Under the pieces are notes generated by a model that was not told the origin of the DNA, did no database searches, and was given only the letters and a program-made list of their open reading frames with translations. Made by a program: the position numbers and the translations under genes. A stretch of DNA of 64,000 bases from Seiridium cupressi (taxonomy: Eukaryota > Ascomycota > Sordariomycetes > Amphisphaeriales > Sporocadaceae): assembly GCA_036674765.1 (NCBI GenBank), contig JARVKI010000036.1:124001-188000 (forward strand), written 5' to 3'. Positions 43,813-55,205 of this stretch are shown here, in pieces (the first letter of the stretch is position 1; the number at the start of each line of letters is the position of its first letter).

Positions 43813-46800
43813 CCGAGGAGGCCGATGAATCAGTCGGCGAACACTTGGCTTGCTTGGAGACCGCCTTTCTCCCACTGTAAACGTTGCAAACAGAGGGGGA
43901 GACCCTAGCAATGAGCGGTATGCTGTCTTCGTGCATGCTGCTGTGTTGCTTCGCCTCAATTGCGAGATTGGGGGGGTGGAGGTGGTGATCCCCTCCCCGC
44001 GGCGGCCTGGTTGGTTGACACGTGGGAACCACCGACGCGGAGAGGCACCGGCGAGCATCAGATCTTGCCAAGCCATGCCGCATCTCCTGTCTCATTCTGT
44101 CTCATCCTGCATGTTTTGTTCATTGCGTGACTGGGCAAAATGTTAGAGACGCTATCCATGCTACCGTACAGTAGAGCGCGGGTATGTCCACCATGCACAC
44201 ACCCGCGAAACTTGACGTGTAGCCCTACGATAAGGCTTCTCCTCTATTTGCCCCAAGAACCTTGAACCCATCCCATAGCTCATATAATTTCCTAGTGTAG
44301 TAGATTCCCCTGGATCCGGATGGACCTTTCGGCGTTTGGCGATCCCAATCCCAGATCCCCTTTGCATGAGTGGATGCCCGCCATTGCTGGGCAAGAGATT
44401 GCGATGGGATTACACGATTGACCCGAGGCGGGCTTGGAATATCGATATTCAATGACCGAGTTCCGACAGCCGATCAGGGACTGGAATAGCCAAAGCAGCA
44501 ATAGATAGACCCGTGTACATGTTCATATAGAGCAACGAGATGTACTATGTGCGCGCGAGCAAGTAGATTGGCGTGGACCAATGTCGTGTCAAGTGCTACG
44601 ACCGCTATGTCTCAAGTAGAGTTCTTAGTCACGACTGTATCTAAAGTTCATAGCTATACTAGCGTCGTTGCAGCAGTTCCCCTGCAGAACCAGGCTGATG
44701 TTGAACGGGAAAGGCGTGCGCGACACGAAAGAACTGCTTGCCAGAGTCATACCTGGACGTAGGGACTTGAACTGAACGTGGACATGACCACAGGCGGAGA
44801 AAGTCCTAGAGACAGGGAGTGGCGCCATCAAATGGGAACCGACGTCGCGGTTCCACAGTGGGAGACCCTTAGAACGCCATGCGCTGGTAATGGACGTAAG
44901 AGGAATCTCCGCTGCGAATCGACCGCCGCCTGCTTTCTGGGGTGGGTAGGTATGTAGATATGCGCAGAGGAATGTGATGACCGAGGACCAACCAATGACC
45001 AAGCAAAGCACTCGGTGCACGAGCTGTAGCTCTCTGATTCGCACAAGAAGCTGGGCGGACTACTGACAGCTCGCTCTCCAGATAGAAGCCACCGTTGAGC
45101 GTATTCGGCAGCCCGGGAGCTGCGTTTAGTCTGGCGGTATGATTTTAGTGCACAGATCATAAGCTCGAGCGGAATTCCCTGGGATGGTTGCATGCAGTAC
45201 ATTGTATGGCGGAGTCAACAATGTTCAGAATGTATGGGGACAAACCGTCCCTTGGGCGTTCCTCATAGGCCCTGGCTGCGAACTATCAGCCCTACAGGCG
45301 GTATGCACGCCCGCTAGTTGAACGGCGAGACCGACATGACCCAGTGCTGGAATACCCGGAGCGCTAGCCGCCGATGCGCTTCCGTCAGTAGTAGCCGGTG
45401 GGTAGGTGATGGATGTATGTAGAGGGCGGATACGTGATCCAGCAGCGGGACGACCTAACCGGCTTCGTGCGGTGAAGACGTGTGCATGCAGAAAGACGTT
45501 GCAAGCTGGCTGATTCATCTGAATCTCGCGTCTTGCCAGACCGCCAGGTAGGCGCACGCATGCAAGGTGCCAAGGTGCGGGCGTCATAACACCACACGAA
45601 ATTGGCTGCGTTTTGAGTAACATGGTAACAACTTGCGATCCCCCCGAGGGCATGGCACCCCATCATGTACCCCGATTAGGAAGTACCCAGGGTTCTTTCG
45701 TTCCCACTCGAGGAATTCCGATGCCAGCGGACCTTCACGAAAGGTCGCCCGCCGCCGACCCAAACTCCCAAGACAGGCCACCAAAAGGTGTGGTTTGCGT
45801 GCGAGGACGATGGCGATAGCCGTTGTGCATGATCACCGTCCGTTTACATGCAGCCACTCGACCCAGAAAGCCAGCCCTACGAGAAAGTAGGTGCTTACGA
45901 GGACTGTGAACTGGGTACTTGTCCGGGGTTCGTCGAGGAAGTATTTTACCTCCAAGGACACATCGGTGCCGTCGTCAGGCTCACTGCACGACCTTCAACA
46001 CGATGTATGGTCAGGGCATCTATCAGAACATTTACTTGAGTGTCCATGGATATGCATGAAACGGTCCTTTGGCGTTGGCCCTAAGATCACAAGGGTTCGA
46101 AATCAGGATCATCGTTGCCGAGCAGCGAATATAGTGCACAAGAAAGTTTGCCGGGAGGCTCGGGATAGATCCTGGAATACTGTGTCGTTGCCTGAGACGT
46201 ACTTTGATGTCCGCGGAAATGACCAGTCAACAAGCAAAGGAAAAGGAGTAAGGAGACATCGGAGTAAGGGGTGCGCCTTTCGCAGAGCTCAATCAAGTCA
46301 AAATGCCATTACAATGCAATGATTTACCATCTCCCCAGAAAACGTGGACTGACAGACGGCTCGGTCGGTGCCAAGCCAGAAAAATTAAAGGGCTGACCAT
46401 TGGGCCGTCTATTTTCTGCTACAATTGCTGTGAAAAAGGCCCCCGAACGCAATACAACCCCAGACTTCTTCTATTACCGAGCTCGGTCGGAAATAGAATC
46501 CTTACCGCATCGGGATACTCCTACTGACCCTACTTGGTACAGCACAAGGCAATTAGCCCAGAAATAAAGTTGCGGCCGCCTTAACGGTTCTCCACTACCA
46601 TACACGTCTGGAGCAGGGCCAAGCGACTGTCCCGTCGCCGTTTTATGATTGACTGGCTCGTGGGCTCCCAGCACCTCCAACCCCGAATTCCGGGTCCGTA
46701 TGTACCTGGAAATTAGCCAGAGAGGGCCGTATGCTGGAGGATGGCTATCATGCCTTCTTTGATGAGACGTATTTTGCTATCATATGGTGGTTGGAAAATG

Positions 46801-47418
46801 TGTCGTAGGATTCTGCCGCAGTGCACGCATATTTGAGGGGAGGGAAATGAAATAGATTCCTGCATGATGCGAATCGCGTCTGTACTGGCCGCCAATCTCC
46901 CCTAACAGTCGAATTATACGACCGAAATTGGAATGTTGGGGTGGCTATGGCCAAGGCGTGCCCCTGGGCGCCCGGCTTTCGTCACGATAATTCGGTCAGG
47001 AAAGTAGGCGTCATGATCCTCAGGAGCAATTCTCTTCCACCATGCCTCTAGAAGAGTAATTGGACGGCCCTGCTCGAAGGAACAACACGTGGGTGTATGG
47101 CATTGAAATCCTGCCTGTGTAACCCCCAGGTACCCGATTCATGCATTCGGGAGGATGGGCGCCAAGCAGTGCAACTCCTCGGTTCATCGTCTCAACTTTG
47201 GATGAAGGTTGCGTCTCGGCCACGTGTGAAGCGTCTGTCGCGTGTGCCAATTGACCAGCATTCGAGTCCTGAACTCATCTTGAGACTGAGACTACTGGTT
47301 TTTGCATGATCTGATAAAGGCCAGAGCAGATCCATCATCCATCCCTTTTGGGTATAGTAGTATTCACTTACATCTCGTTATAGCACGTACTGCGGCAGCT
47401 GCATGCTACCCATAAATA

Positions 47419-47859
47419 TTATTGCCTATCTTTTAGACAAAACAAATGAGAATAAGCTACTCTGAAGATAGTATGCTTTCTTTCCTCCACAAAACAGATA
47501 CGATCTCGTGGGCTCCATGAAGGCATTTGTGCACGCGAGTTTGACAAATGCATTCGGGAAGGATCGTTCCATACTGCTTCCAGAAGTTCCATGCCAGCAA
47601 AATGATGCATGATACAGGAGCCGTTGCTGTCCCAAACCATTCTTTCGGTAACTTCCCAAATCTCTGGTGCTCCTGGGGAAAGGGGTTGCAGCACATGGCT
47701 GCCGGTGGCTGCTGCCCCTACCAGTAGATCAGCTTTCCAAAACCAAGGGTCAGACACAGAGTCGTCTATTTCAAATTCCAGGGGCATGGTGTTGGTCCCG
47801 GCAATCGGCGCGTGCCTGTCGAAGATACACCACTGCAACCCTGGTCTAGGACTTTGCAT
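47419..47859 (-). pseudogene. Possible protein-coding remnant, unknown family
   Basis: A minus-strand frame of about 146 codons with balanced amino-acid use (e.g. FEIDDSVSDPWFWKADLLVG and MVWDSNGSCIMHHFAGMELL), unlike the Arg/Pro/Ser-rich chance frames around it. Immediately upstream, another phase continues with similar character (47766-48035), suggesting a frameshift or an intron near 47840. There is no ATG with a good context and I recognise no family. This is weak evidence for a decayed gene. Confidence 0.22.
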
Positions 47860-50770
47860 GGAGGTCTCGGGGCTGGTTCGTCGCGTGGTGTGAGAACTTT
47901 AAATCCTCCCCCTACCATTGCCTCGTGTCCACTGGGGAGCTCCTCGTCCCGTGAAAACGACTGGATCGAGAGCCTGTGGCTGGAAGCTCGAGAACGCACT
48001 CCCAAAGTTGCCATAGGCAGAAGGGCCCTTTCCATATCGTACTCACTTGATCAGTCCTGGGAGCGGCACAGCAAAGAATGGGGCTGTGGCATGATCCCAA
48101 AGCATTCTGCCTGCCTACGAATATGTGTTGCCACGGAGACCACGAGCTGAAGCTAAGCATTGTGCGAGCATCGACTGGCTAATCTCGCTCTCCCATGCAG
48201 ACATGTTATATTTGGAATAGGAGGTCGGATGTTCTAGCGAGCTTGAGCAGTGGTGACCCCTCATTGGCCCGCTGGCGTCATCACTATACACAACCACCAG
48301 TGAGACCCGGCACCCGAAATACCGGTAGATGAACACTGCTTCTATTCACGGCGTGTGGAAGTGTGATCGGGAAAGTGTGGAGACCAGGCGGGTGGTATCC
48401 GTTCATGTCTGCTTGCGGTAAAGCTGCCTCATGGAATCCTGCTCGAATGATATAGCAGAAACCGGCATAGCTCATCTCTGGAGATATATGAAATTGCAGA
48501 TCCTTCCGGGTTAGGTAAAAGAGAAGCGGGTACGGTGAGTCTAGAATCCGTTGCAGTTTGGATTGTATGTACTGAAGCTAGTCTGACGATCGCCGGCACA
48601 AGAGGAAAACACATAGCACGAAATGTTGCTCGTTACGAAATAGTGCCCCAGCCATAGGCTACATAGCCTTTTCCATGGACTTTCGAGGATTTGTGGTATG
48701 AGGCACGGCGCTATGTCGGAGCATCTGGTAGGGCTGAGGATGCGCCTACACGGGGAATTGCGGGAACAAGCCAATCAAGAGTGGGATTAAGACATTGAAA
48801 CGTGTTGGAGAGGGTCCTGAACTCATATCTCCCTTTAGCTCGGTCTGGATATACGCACTCTCGCCTACAAGTCATCACCCCCCTGGCGGCCCGTCTGATG
48901 AAGAACCAGATTGATGGGTTTGCGAGGCTTGCAAGGACTGGCGGAACGTGGATGCGCAAATCCGCCATGGGCCTGAAGGCTCGCAAAGGCCCCCAATCTG
49001 CCCAAGTCCGCAAGGCTAGCCCTGAGGGTTCTCGAGTCCGACAACCCAATCTCGGGCTGGTAGTGCTGTTGGTCTGGTCAGGAGCTTGGAACCACCCTCC
49101 AAGAATAGATTCTTCATACCCACGTGTGGCTGCACCCCCCCCCATGACGAGTGAAGAGTTGGGGTTTGGGACTTTGGGGGATCGGCCTTGGCATATGGTG
49201 GCTTGCTGTGTGCGCTGCCCGCTGTGCTGTCTTCCTGCTAGGCTTAGGCTACTGGCTGGTTTAGACAGTTTAGCTGGTGGCTTGGAAGGCTCAGGGCGAG
49301 GCGCTCTTCTTTTCTTCGAGAACAAGTCGCGCCGTGCTACAGGGACCGCTAATCAGGCCATTACTTGAATAATGCAAGACATGCAGTCCTCCATGACCGC
49401 GATCACACGATGATTTCGGAATTGCGAAATGGTGGTAGCGTGGGCCCAAAGAGCGTCAACGCCGTCTAATGACGATGCGCTCAACAGATGAACCGCTATT
49501 CTGCACCGTTGAGCGACGCTCTGCCCATAGGCGCCCATGGCGTTGTGCTAGCTAATCTCCGCTGATCGACATGTCGCGATTGCATAAGTCCTACCTCCAC
49601 AAGGGTAATTGGGGGCCAAGAAGGCAGGAGGAACATGAGAGCTTCAACCATATGGACGTTGCACAAGGCAGCCACAAACGGCTTGGGATTAGCCCGTTGC
49701 CAATGCGATGGTCCTTTGCCAGAATGTGCTTGATTTCACAAGGCCGGTGCCATTTCTGTTCGAGAAAAGTGCCTGCTATCCAATACCCGGCCCTGCGCTG
49801 GAAGCTTTGGAGTGGCTGGGGTACGCGGGAGTAGGCGATGCACCGGAATGTTCGTAACGTTCTCAGGTAGCATCAAGCAAGACAAGAGTGACCAAAGGGC
49901 GCGGAGTGGACTGCGTCTAGAGGCGGATGCGCGGTCCTTTGACCTGAGCAATGCCATTGGCCGAGCCAGTATACTCCATGGCCATTATCGTGCGTGGGTG
50001 CAAAGACATGGTGGCCGTTTGGGAACGAGATTTTAGCTAGAAGCATGATTCGCAGTGAACGGAGGCGTTCTCTGGCGGGAAATGATGCCTAACACCGCTT
50101 AGTGCCGAGGCGAAGGGGGACAGGCGACTGCGAGAGAATGAAACAAGCAACAGTTCGGGTCTCTGGGTAGCCCTACGGACCCGCTTGGCCGCCAGAGTTA
50201 GCGTTCGTGGTCGTGGTGCAGGTGAGGGTTGCCCAGGGCTGGGTGGAGAAAAGGCAGGTACTTCTTGCCAAGGACCCATCGCCGCTTTTACAGCCCTGAT
50301 GCCCCCTCCACCCCTCCTGGGCTGGCCCATTTACGAGCAGTACGCAAAGGCAGGCAAAATACTTGGGTACCTTCTTCAGCCTGCTTGCGCATCATGGTAC
50401 CCCGGTCCCTGCTCCCCATCGCCGTACCCTGGACTTCCCACATGTAGCTGGGATTGAGGCGCGGGTTAGCCATTGATTGGCACACCAGAACGTTGCATTA
50501 GCCTTTTCGACAAGTCCCCAAAAGGCGGACCTCGCATTCTGGCTGCCTGTACATACGGAATCCTCAGTCCCAAGCCCAGGGATGCCGTCTAGTGCCCCTG
50601 CTCTCTGGGCTCTCGGTACCTCCTGGGAAGTTCCCAGGCGACGTACCGGCCGCATGTCTACGAGAGCAGGGGTCGATGACCCTCGACCTCCGTCCTATCC
50701 TGCGGCGGCCGTCAAGCTCCATCCATGGCTGAAGTAGCCGAACGGCCGATGGAGCTGTCTTTCTCCCGCG

Positions 50771-50780
50771 GGTTATATAT
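50771..50780 (+). promoter_or_regulatory. TATA-like element of the bZIP gene
   Basis: The sequence ggttatatat lies about 215 bases upstream of the bZIP start codon. It is followed by a CT-rich stretch typical of fungal transcription start regions, so the leader probably starts near 50800-50830. Confidence 0.5.
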
Positions 50781-50885
50781 CTACATCTTCCCTCCCCATC
50801 CTCTCGCCTTCATTCAACCTAGCCTTGCCACCAGATCAGTCTGACTGTGAAGAGAGGATCTTGATACTCGACTCAAGTTTGTCTT

Positions 50886-50981
50886 ATGAGACCGCCCTTG
50901 CCTGAACATCCTGCTCTTTGTGTGCATAACTACCTATATACTCGGCCAAGCGGACTCGCAACTCTCTGCCCGCCTGCCTGA
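50886..50981 (+). promoter_or_regulatory. 31-codon upstream ORF in the bZIP leader
   Basis: A complete frame from ATG at 50886 to TGA at 50979-50981 ends 13 bases before the main ATG. It begins MRPPLPEHPALCVHNYLYTR and ends in a Pro-Pro-Ala motif next to the stop, a type of context that can stall ribosomes. It sits downstream of the probable TATA element, so it should be transcribed. A role in translational control of the regulator is inferred. Confidence 0.5.
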
Positions 50982-50994
50982 TTCGAACCACAAC

Positions 50995-51950
50995 ATGTTC
51001 GCCATGTCGCAACACCAATATACCTATGCCGCCGCCCAGCCGGCTCGGCAGTATCCTGCCCAGGGCACAAGTAGTGCCTTCTCCAGCTCTGCGAACCCGG
51101 ATGAGGACTGGACCAAGATCTCGGACCTGGCAGAGCGCAGGCGGATCCAGAACCGAATCGCTCAGCGCAACTACCGTATGTGGCACCGATGGCGGGGTTG
51201 CCGAACAGGGCGAGGGACTAACTCACTGTATAGGCAAGAAGCTTAAGAGACGCCTGGAAGACTTGGAGAGGCGCGCAAACACATCAGACGGCTCCTCGCC
51301 AGCCAGCGGGTCGGAGAAGCAGGGGCTGACGACCAGCAAGAGCTCCAAGAAGTCTTCCTCCAAGTCGCAAAAGAACGGCTCGGCCTCGCACAAGCCGGCG
51401 ACAGCTCCCCAGTTTACGCCGCCAATGACGGCCGAGGACGAGCTCATGTTCCCCTCGACCTACGATGACAGGGAGCGGTCGCATACCCCTCCCTTCATCC
51501 AGTACTCGGCCTACCCGCCGCCGGACGAGATGTTGCTCCCGCCCTACGGGACCGCGCAGCCTTACCACTCCATGACCTCGGCAGAGGGCTATCCCAGCTA
51601 CATGGCCGCTACTGCGCCATCTACGTTACCTTCGATTACTCATTTCAACGATGCGATCAAGAGGGAGCCTTTCCCTGAAGAGTCATTGTCCCCTTACATG
51701 AACTATGGCTACCTCCCGGGGATGGACATGAGCGGCCAAAACCCATACGACAGCTCCAACCCTCATGTGAGTCATGTGCGCCATCGCTCCCACCGATAAA
51801 CACAAACTGATCGGTGCATTTTTTTCGTTCATCCAGACCCCACCGCTTTCTCACTCATTCGATCACTCGGCAAACTGCTCCGATGCTGGCTACGACTACC
51901 CAACAACACCATTGTCGATGCCAGACTCGCCGAATCTATTACAGCATTAG
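50995..51950 (+). CDS. bZIP transcription factor
   Basis: Three exons, 50995-51175, 51234-51766 and 51837-51950, encode 275 residues. The basic region spans about residues 42-67 (ISDLAERRRIQNRIAQRNYR), with the bZIP signature Asn53-x7-Arg61. The intron interrupts the codon for Arg61 and splicing restores RKKLKRRLEDLERR. The following zipper is very short, with only two or three Leu-type heptads, as in a known group of fungal bZIPs. The rest is low complexity: a Ser/Lys-rich segment, then Pro/Tyr/Ser-rich sequence with a possible SUMO site (IKREPF), ending in TTPLSMPDSPNLLQH. It is presumably a nuclear regulator; targets are unknown. The preceding very large spacer and upstream ORF suggest complex control. 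Confidence 0.88.
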
Positions 51951-54377
51951 TCGGGAAAGACACGGGATATAGAAGGAAGAGATTAGACAAACATGTTCAC
52001 ACGAGCATATCTGGATCTCAACAAGGCTTTCACTGGACATATTTCTTATTTATTATGATATCTGGCAAGCGGCGGCGCAAAATTGCTTTAGGTCGAAGTG
52101 CTCGACCCTGTGGGAATTAGGATATCACGGCCTTTACTTGGATCCATCACTCTACTTACATGTCGCTCCGGAGGAAGACTGGTAGATAGCTACATGAATT
52201 CAGAGCTGTATACATAAACCTCCTGCTACCAAACACATCCGTATTCTTGTTCCCACCTGAAACACACTCGCGGCACGGGAGACATGGTCAAATAACACAC
52301 TCCTGTCACAACACTCTCCACAAGGCCCATTCCATCCCATGCTCGAAAGGACGCCATCACTTTCAAGCTCATTCCGTCCCAATACACAACAAACAAGGCT
52401 TACCTGGCGTTCGGGACCTCGATACGACGGCAAAGGTATTTACGTCGGTCGGCGCACCATCGCTGGGGTTTTGACTAACTTGCTCAAGCATGTCTTCACA
52501 CTCGGATGGGCCCTGAATGAAAGCGAACATGTGGTTTAGCTTCGTGCCGATCACCAATGGGGCCCCCCTTTTGGTATCCCGAAGCCAGAAAGCTACATAC
52601 CGGTAGTCTTCCAAGTGATGAATGAGCTGCAAGCAAAGCGACAAGCAACAGCAAGCCGGCGCTCTGGTAGCTAGCTGGCGGCATTCGATTTTTAGTTAGT
52701 GCTCATGGCAGTTTACTGCAATAAGAAGCTTGGCACTAAGAAGTGAGATTTCGTGACCCATCTTGGTCCCATCGCGTCCCGGGCAATGACGATGCAGCTT
52801 TCGTGAGGAAAACTGGGGAAGTCGGCCGCTGGTAGGTGCGCATGACGCAGGATTTGGGTATGCCACGATGGAGGAATGGTGGAGACTTATCTCGGGCACT
52901 TGTATGTAGAGTGGGAGCGAGAGAGCCTTTACATGGCGGAGCGAGTATAATCTACCGTACGAACAAGCGCGACTTCATTCGAGTTGCATTCTCATCTGAT
53001 ATGAGGACTATTTCAACCACAGATATACCTTCTTGTATCTACAACTACTTGCGTGTTCATCAATCCCAGGCCTTGGGGAACGACGTTCGCTACTGCTACT
53101 TGAGCTTCTGCCTTGATTGCTGAGCTTGACCCCGAACTATGAAGGGGGATATCCCCACACTCGGCCGCATTGGGGCTGTGACCTCCACCAGGCTGAGCTT
53201 AGCAGAGCTTGACTCCTGCGATCGCAATACCAGGGCAAGAACAGGGAAGACATTCGAGGTAACTAGTTGGGATTGTCGTGTAGTCAGGCCACCCGCCGGT
53301 TGTTCGAGTCGGGGGGAATCAAACGAGCGTGGCGAGGAAGCAACAGCAAGTCACCGGGCCGCTGCTCGAATTTCTAGCCTGAGACATTACTGAACCTTTT
53401 GCGGCGTGGGCTTGTCCTGGGGCAAGCCTCATCACCCGACAATCGGGGACACGCCAGACACTTGGGATGAAACATAGTGGCAATGGATGGTTCTTTGGGA
53501 CAGGTAGCCCGAGCATGTGAGGCATGCCGGCCTACCCTATCGCGTTGGACCCTGCCCGAGCACCGACACGGCACTTTCCTTGACCTTGACCCAGCGGCCA
53601 GGTAGAGATAGAGGATAGAGTTCTGATGGGCTGCGTGTGAGGGTTTGGGCTGGCTGGTGTTGGAGACCCCACAAGCATACATAGATAGGGTAGGTTAGTA
53701 CTGTACTGTATGGTCGACTCGTTGGCGCGGCCACGAGCGAGTCGATCGTGCTTTGCTAACAGCTCATGGCGTTGTTGCAAAGTAAACCCGCTCGGGCTTC
53801 GCGACAACGACATTGCATCATAGTCATTCATGGCTTTTCAGTGCAAGTGTATTGCGAGAGTCAGTCCGAACCAATCATGTTTCCGGTTCCTGGATGGAGA
53901 CAGTCGCTATCCCGTTTGTTTGCTCTTATCCTGATTTATTGAAGATGCTCCCTGCTCGAGATGGCGGCCCTGTAGCATTTACAGCCGGTGGAGTCGGACG
54001 AGGAAGCACAATGGATTGATTGCCAATGCCTCACACCCCGGGCATTACGGCCGACTGGGAAGACATGCTTCTTGGCAAGCCAATTGCCGGGTCAAAGTCG
54101 CAGGGAATTAATTCACAGGGCTGAACAGGACTGGGCCAAGGCCAAATGAGGTCACTGTACAAGACCCACAACCCGAAGTTTAAATTTAGCTAGCATCATG
54201 GTCTACACTAGGCGATCAATTCTGCACCCATGTGGTTGACCAAGTTCCCGCGGCCAGCTCCTTTGCCATTATGACTTCTGACCTCATCTGCCACAAGGCC
54301 TGACCACGCCCGGCAATCGCTATCCAACTCCCGGCAAGAGGGACTATCCACACGTACTGACGGTACGGCGCGCAAAC
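51951..54377. other. Intergenic region, about 2.4 kb
   Basis: 3' sequence of the bZIP gene and promoter of the CIA30 gene. A match to the tRNA T-loop pattern near 53300 has no tRNA body around it. I see no gene or repeat that I can support. Confidence 0.5.
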
Positions 54378-55205
54378 ATGCCCCACCAGAACCCAGCGGC
54401 CAGGTGCCAATCCCACCAAGACCTCTTTGGCGGCACTGCGTGAGTACCTATTTGCATTCCCCACGGACACACCCGTTCTCGACCTGCGGCTGACCCCCCA
54501 GTCCAGCGGATGGGATGCCAAGTACTGGACCTCTTCGGACGATCGAGTCCGGGGCGGCAAGAGCCAGTCATACCTAGAATGCCCTCGTGACTCGCAAGAC
54601 GAGCGTTCGGCTGCAGCCGTCTTTCGCGGCGACCTGGACATCAAGACCCTGGGAGGCGCCGGCTTTGCGTCACAGCGCACAACGGATGACCTTTCATGGG
54701 ACCTGTCTTCCACGGATGGCATCCTGCTGAGGCTGGGCAAGAGCGACGGCAAGAAGTACACCTTCACCCTCAAGGATGAGTCTCTGCCGAAACGCCCGGA
54801 TGGCAGGGAACAGAGCACGATCAGCTGGGAGTACGACTTCGCAGGCAAGGATGGAAACGACCTCTTTGTGCCCTGGGCTGACTTCAAGCCCACATACCGG
54901 GGGAAGCCAAAGTCTGATGCGGACCCCTTGGACCTGAAAAACGTGAAGAGGATCAGTATCATGATGCGCAGGTATGTCATCTCCGCTCCCAATTGCATTA
55001 CGTTTCGGCTAAGTCGAGCAGCTTCTTTGGAGAGCAGGAGGGCCCTTTTCGGCTGGAGATCAAGTCTATCAGCGCCGCGAAGCGAAGCACACACGATCTC
55101 AAAAGGCTAGCAACGGAATCAAGTGCAGCTTACCCAGAAAAGGCGCCCTACAAAGCACCCAAACCAACATGGAAAGACTGGGTGTGCGGTGTATTGTGGC
55201 GATAA
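54378..55205 (+). CDS. CIA30-domain protein (NDUFAF1-like)
   Basis: Three exons, 54378-54439, 54507-54971 and 55022-55205, encode 236 residues. The protein is a single CIA30 (complex I intermediate-associated protein 30) beta-sandwich: DLFGG at the start, WTSSDDRVRGGKSQSYLEC, GGAGFASQRTTDDLSWDLSS, DGILLRLGKSDGKKYTFTLK, FVPWADFKPTYRGKP, KRISIMMRSFFGEQEGPFRLEI. Mitochondrial NDUFAF1 helps assemble respiratory complex I. This short form has no clear presequence and belongs to the cytosolic-looking fungal group whose role is unsettled. Intron 1 could use either of two CAG acceptors; only the second (exon from 54507) keeps the conserved frame. A 292-codon frame on the opposite strand is a shadow. 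Confidence 0.88.

Larger units (their letters stand above)
37269..50994. other. Gene-poor region of about 13.7 kb
   Basis: Between the divergent antiporter and bZIP genes I find no supportable gene. Frames of 100-200 codons occur, often on both strands at once, without signal peptides, motifs or splice-joined continuity. Visible structures are an A23 run, a T27 run, a 50-base palindrome built on a GGCCGGC repeat, a GTGGGC minisatellite, and an AT-rich patch around 42.0-42.65 kb. Near 42737 there is a palindromic ctacctaggtag. A coding-like remnant may exist near 47.4-48.0 kb. Base composition is otherwise near balanced, so it is not a typical RIP-degraded AT island. Confidence 0.5.

Noticed and set aside
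43633..44095. Two 145-codon minus-strand frames with an Arg-Pro repeat
   Set aside because: The repeat comes from a GTGGGC minisatellite; two phases are open at once and neither has a recognisable domain.
48711..49368. Overlapping 204- and 188-codon frames on opposite strands
   Set aside because: Both strands are open at once in GC-rich sequence, neither has motifs or a convincing start context, so chance is the simpler explanation.
53280..53320. tRNA T-loop-like sequence (ttgttcgagtc)
   Set aside because: No acceptor stem, D arm or anticodon arm could be paired around it; a similar match near 46094 fails in the same way.
54216..55094. 292-codon minus-strand frame opposite the CIA30 gene
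   Set aside because: It is the complement of a well-supported conserved gene and its sequence is Arg/Ser-rich without motifs.
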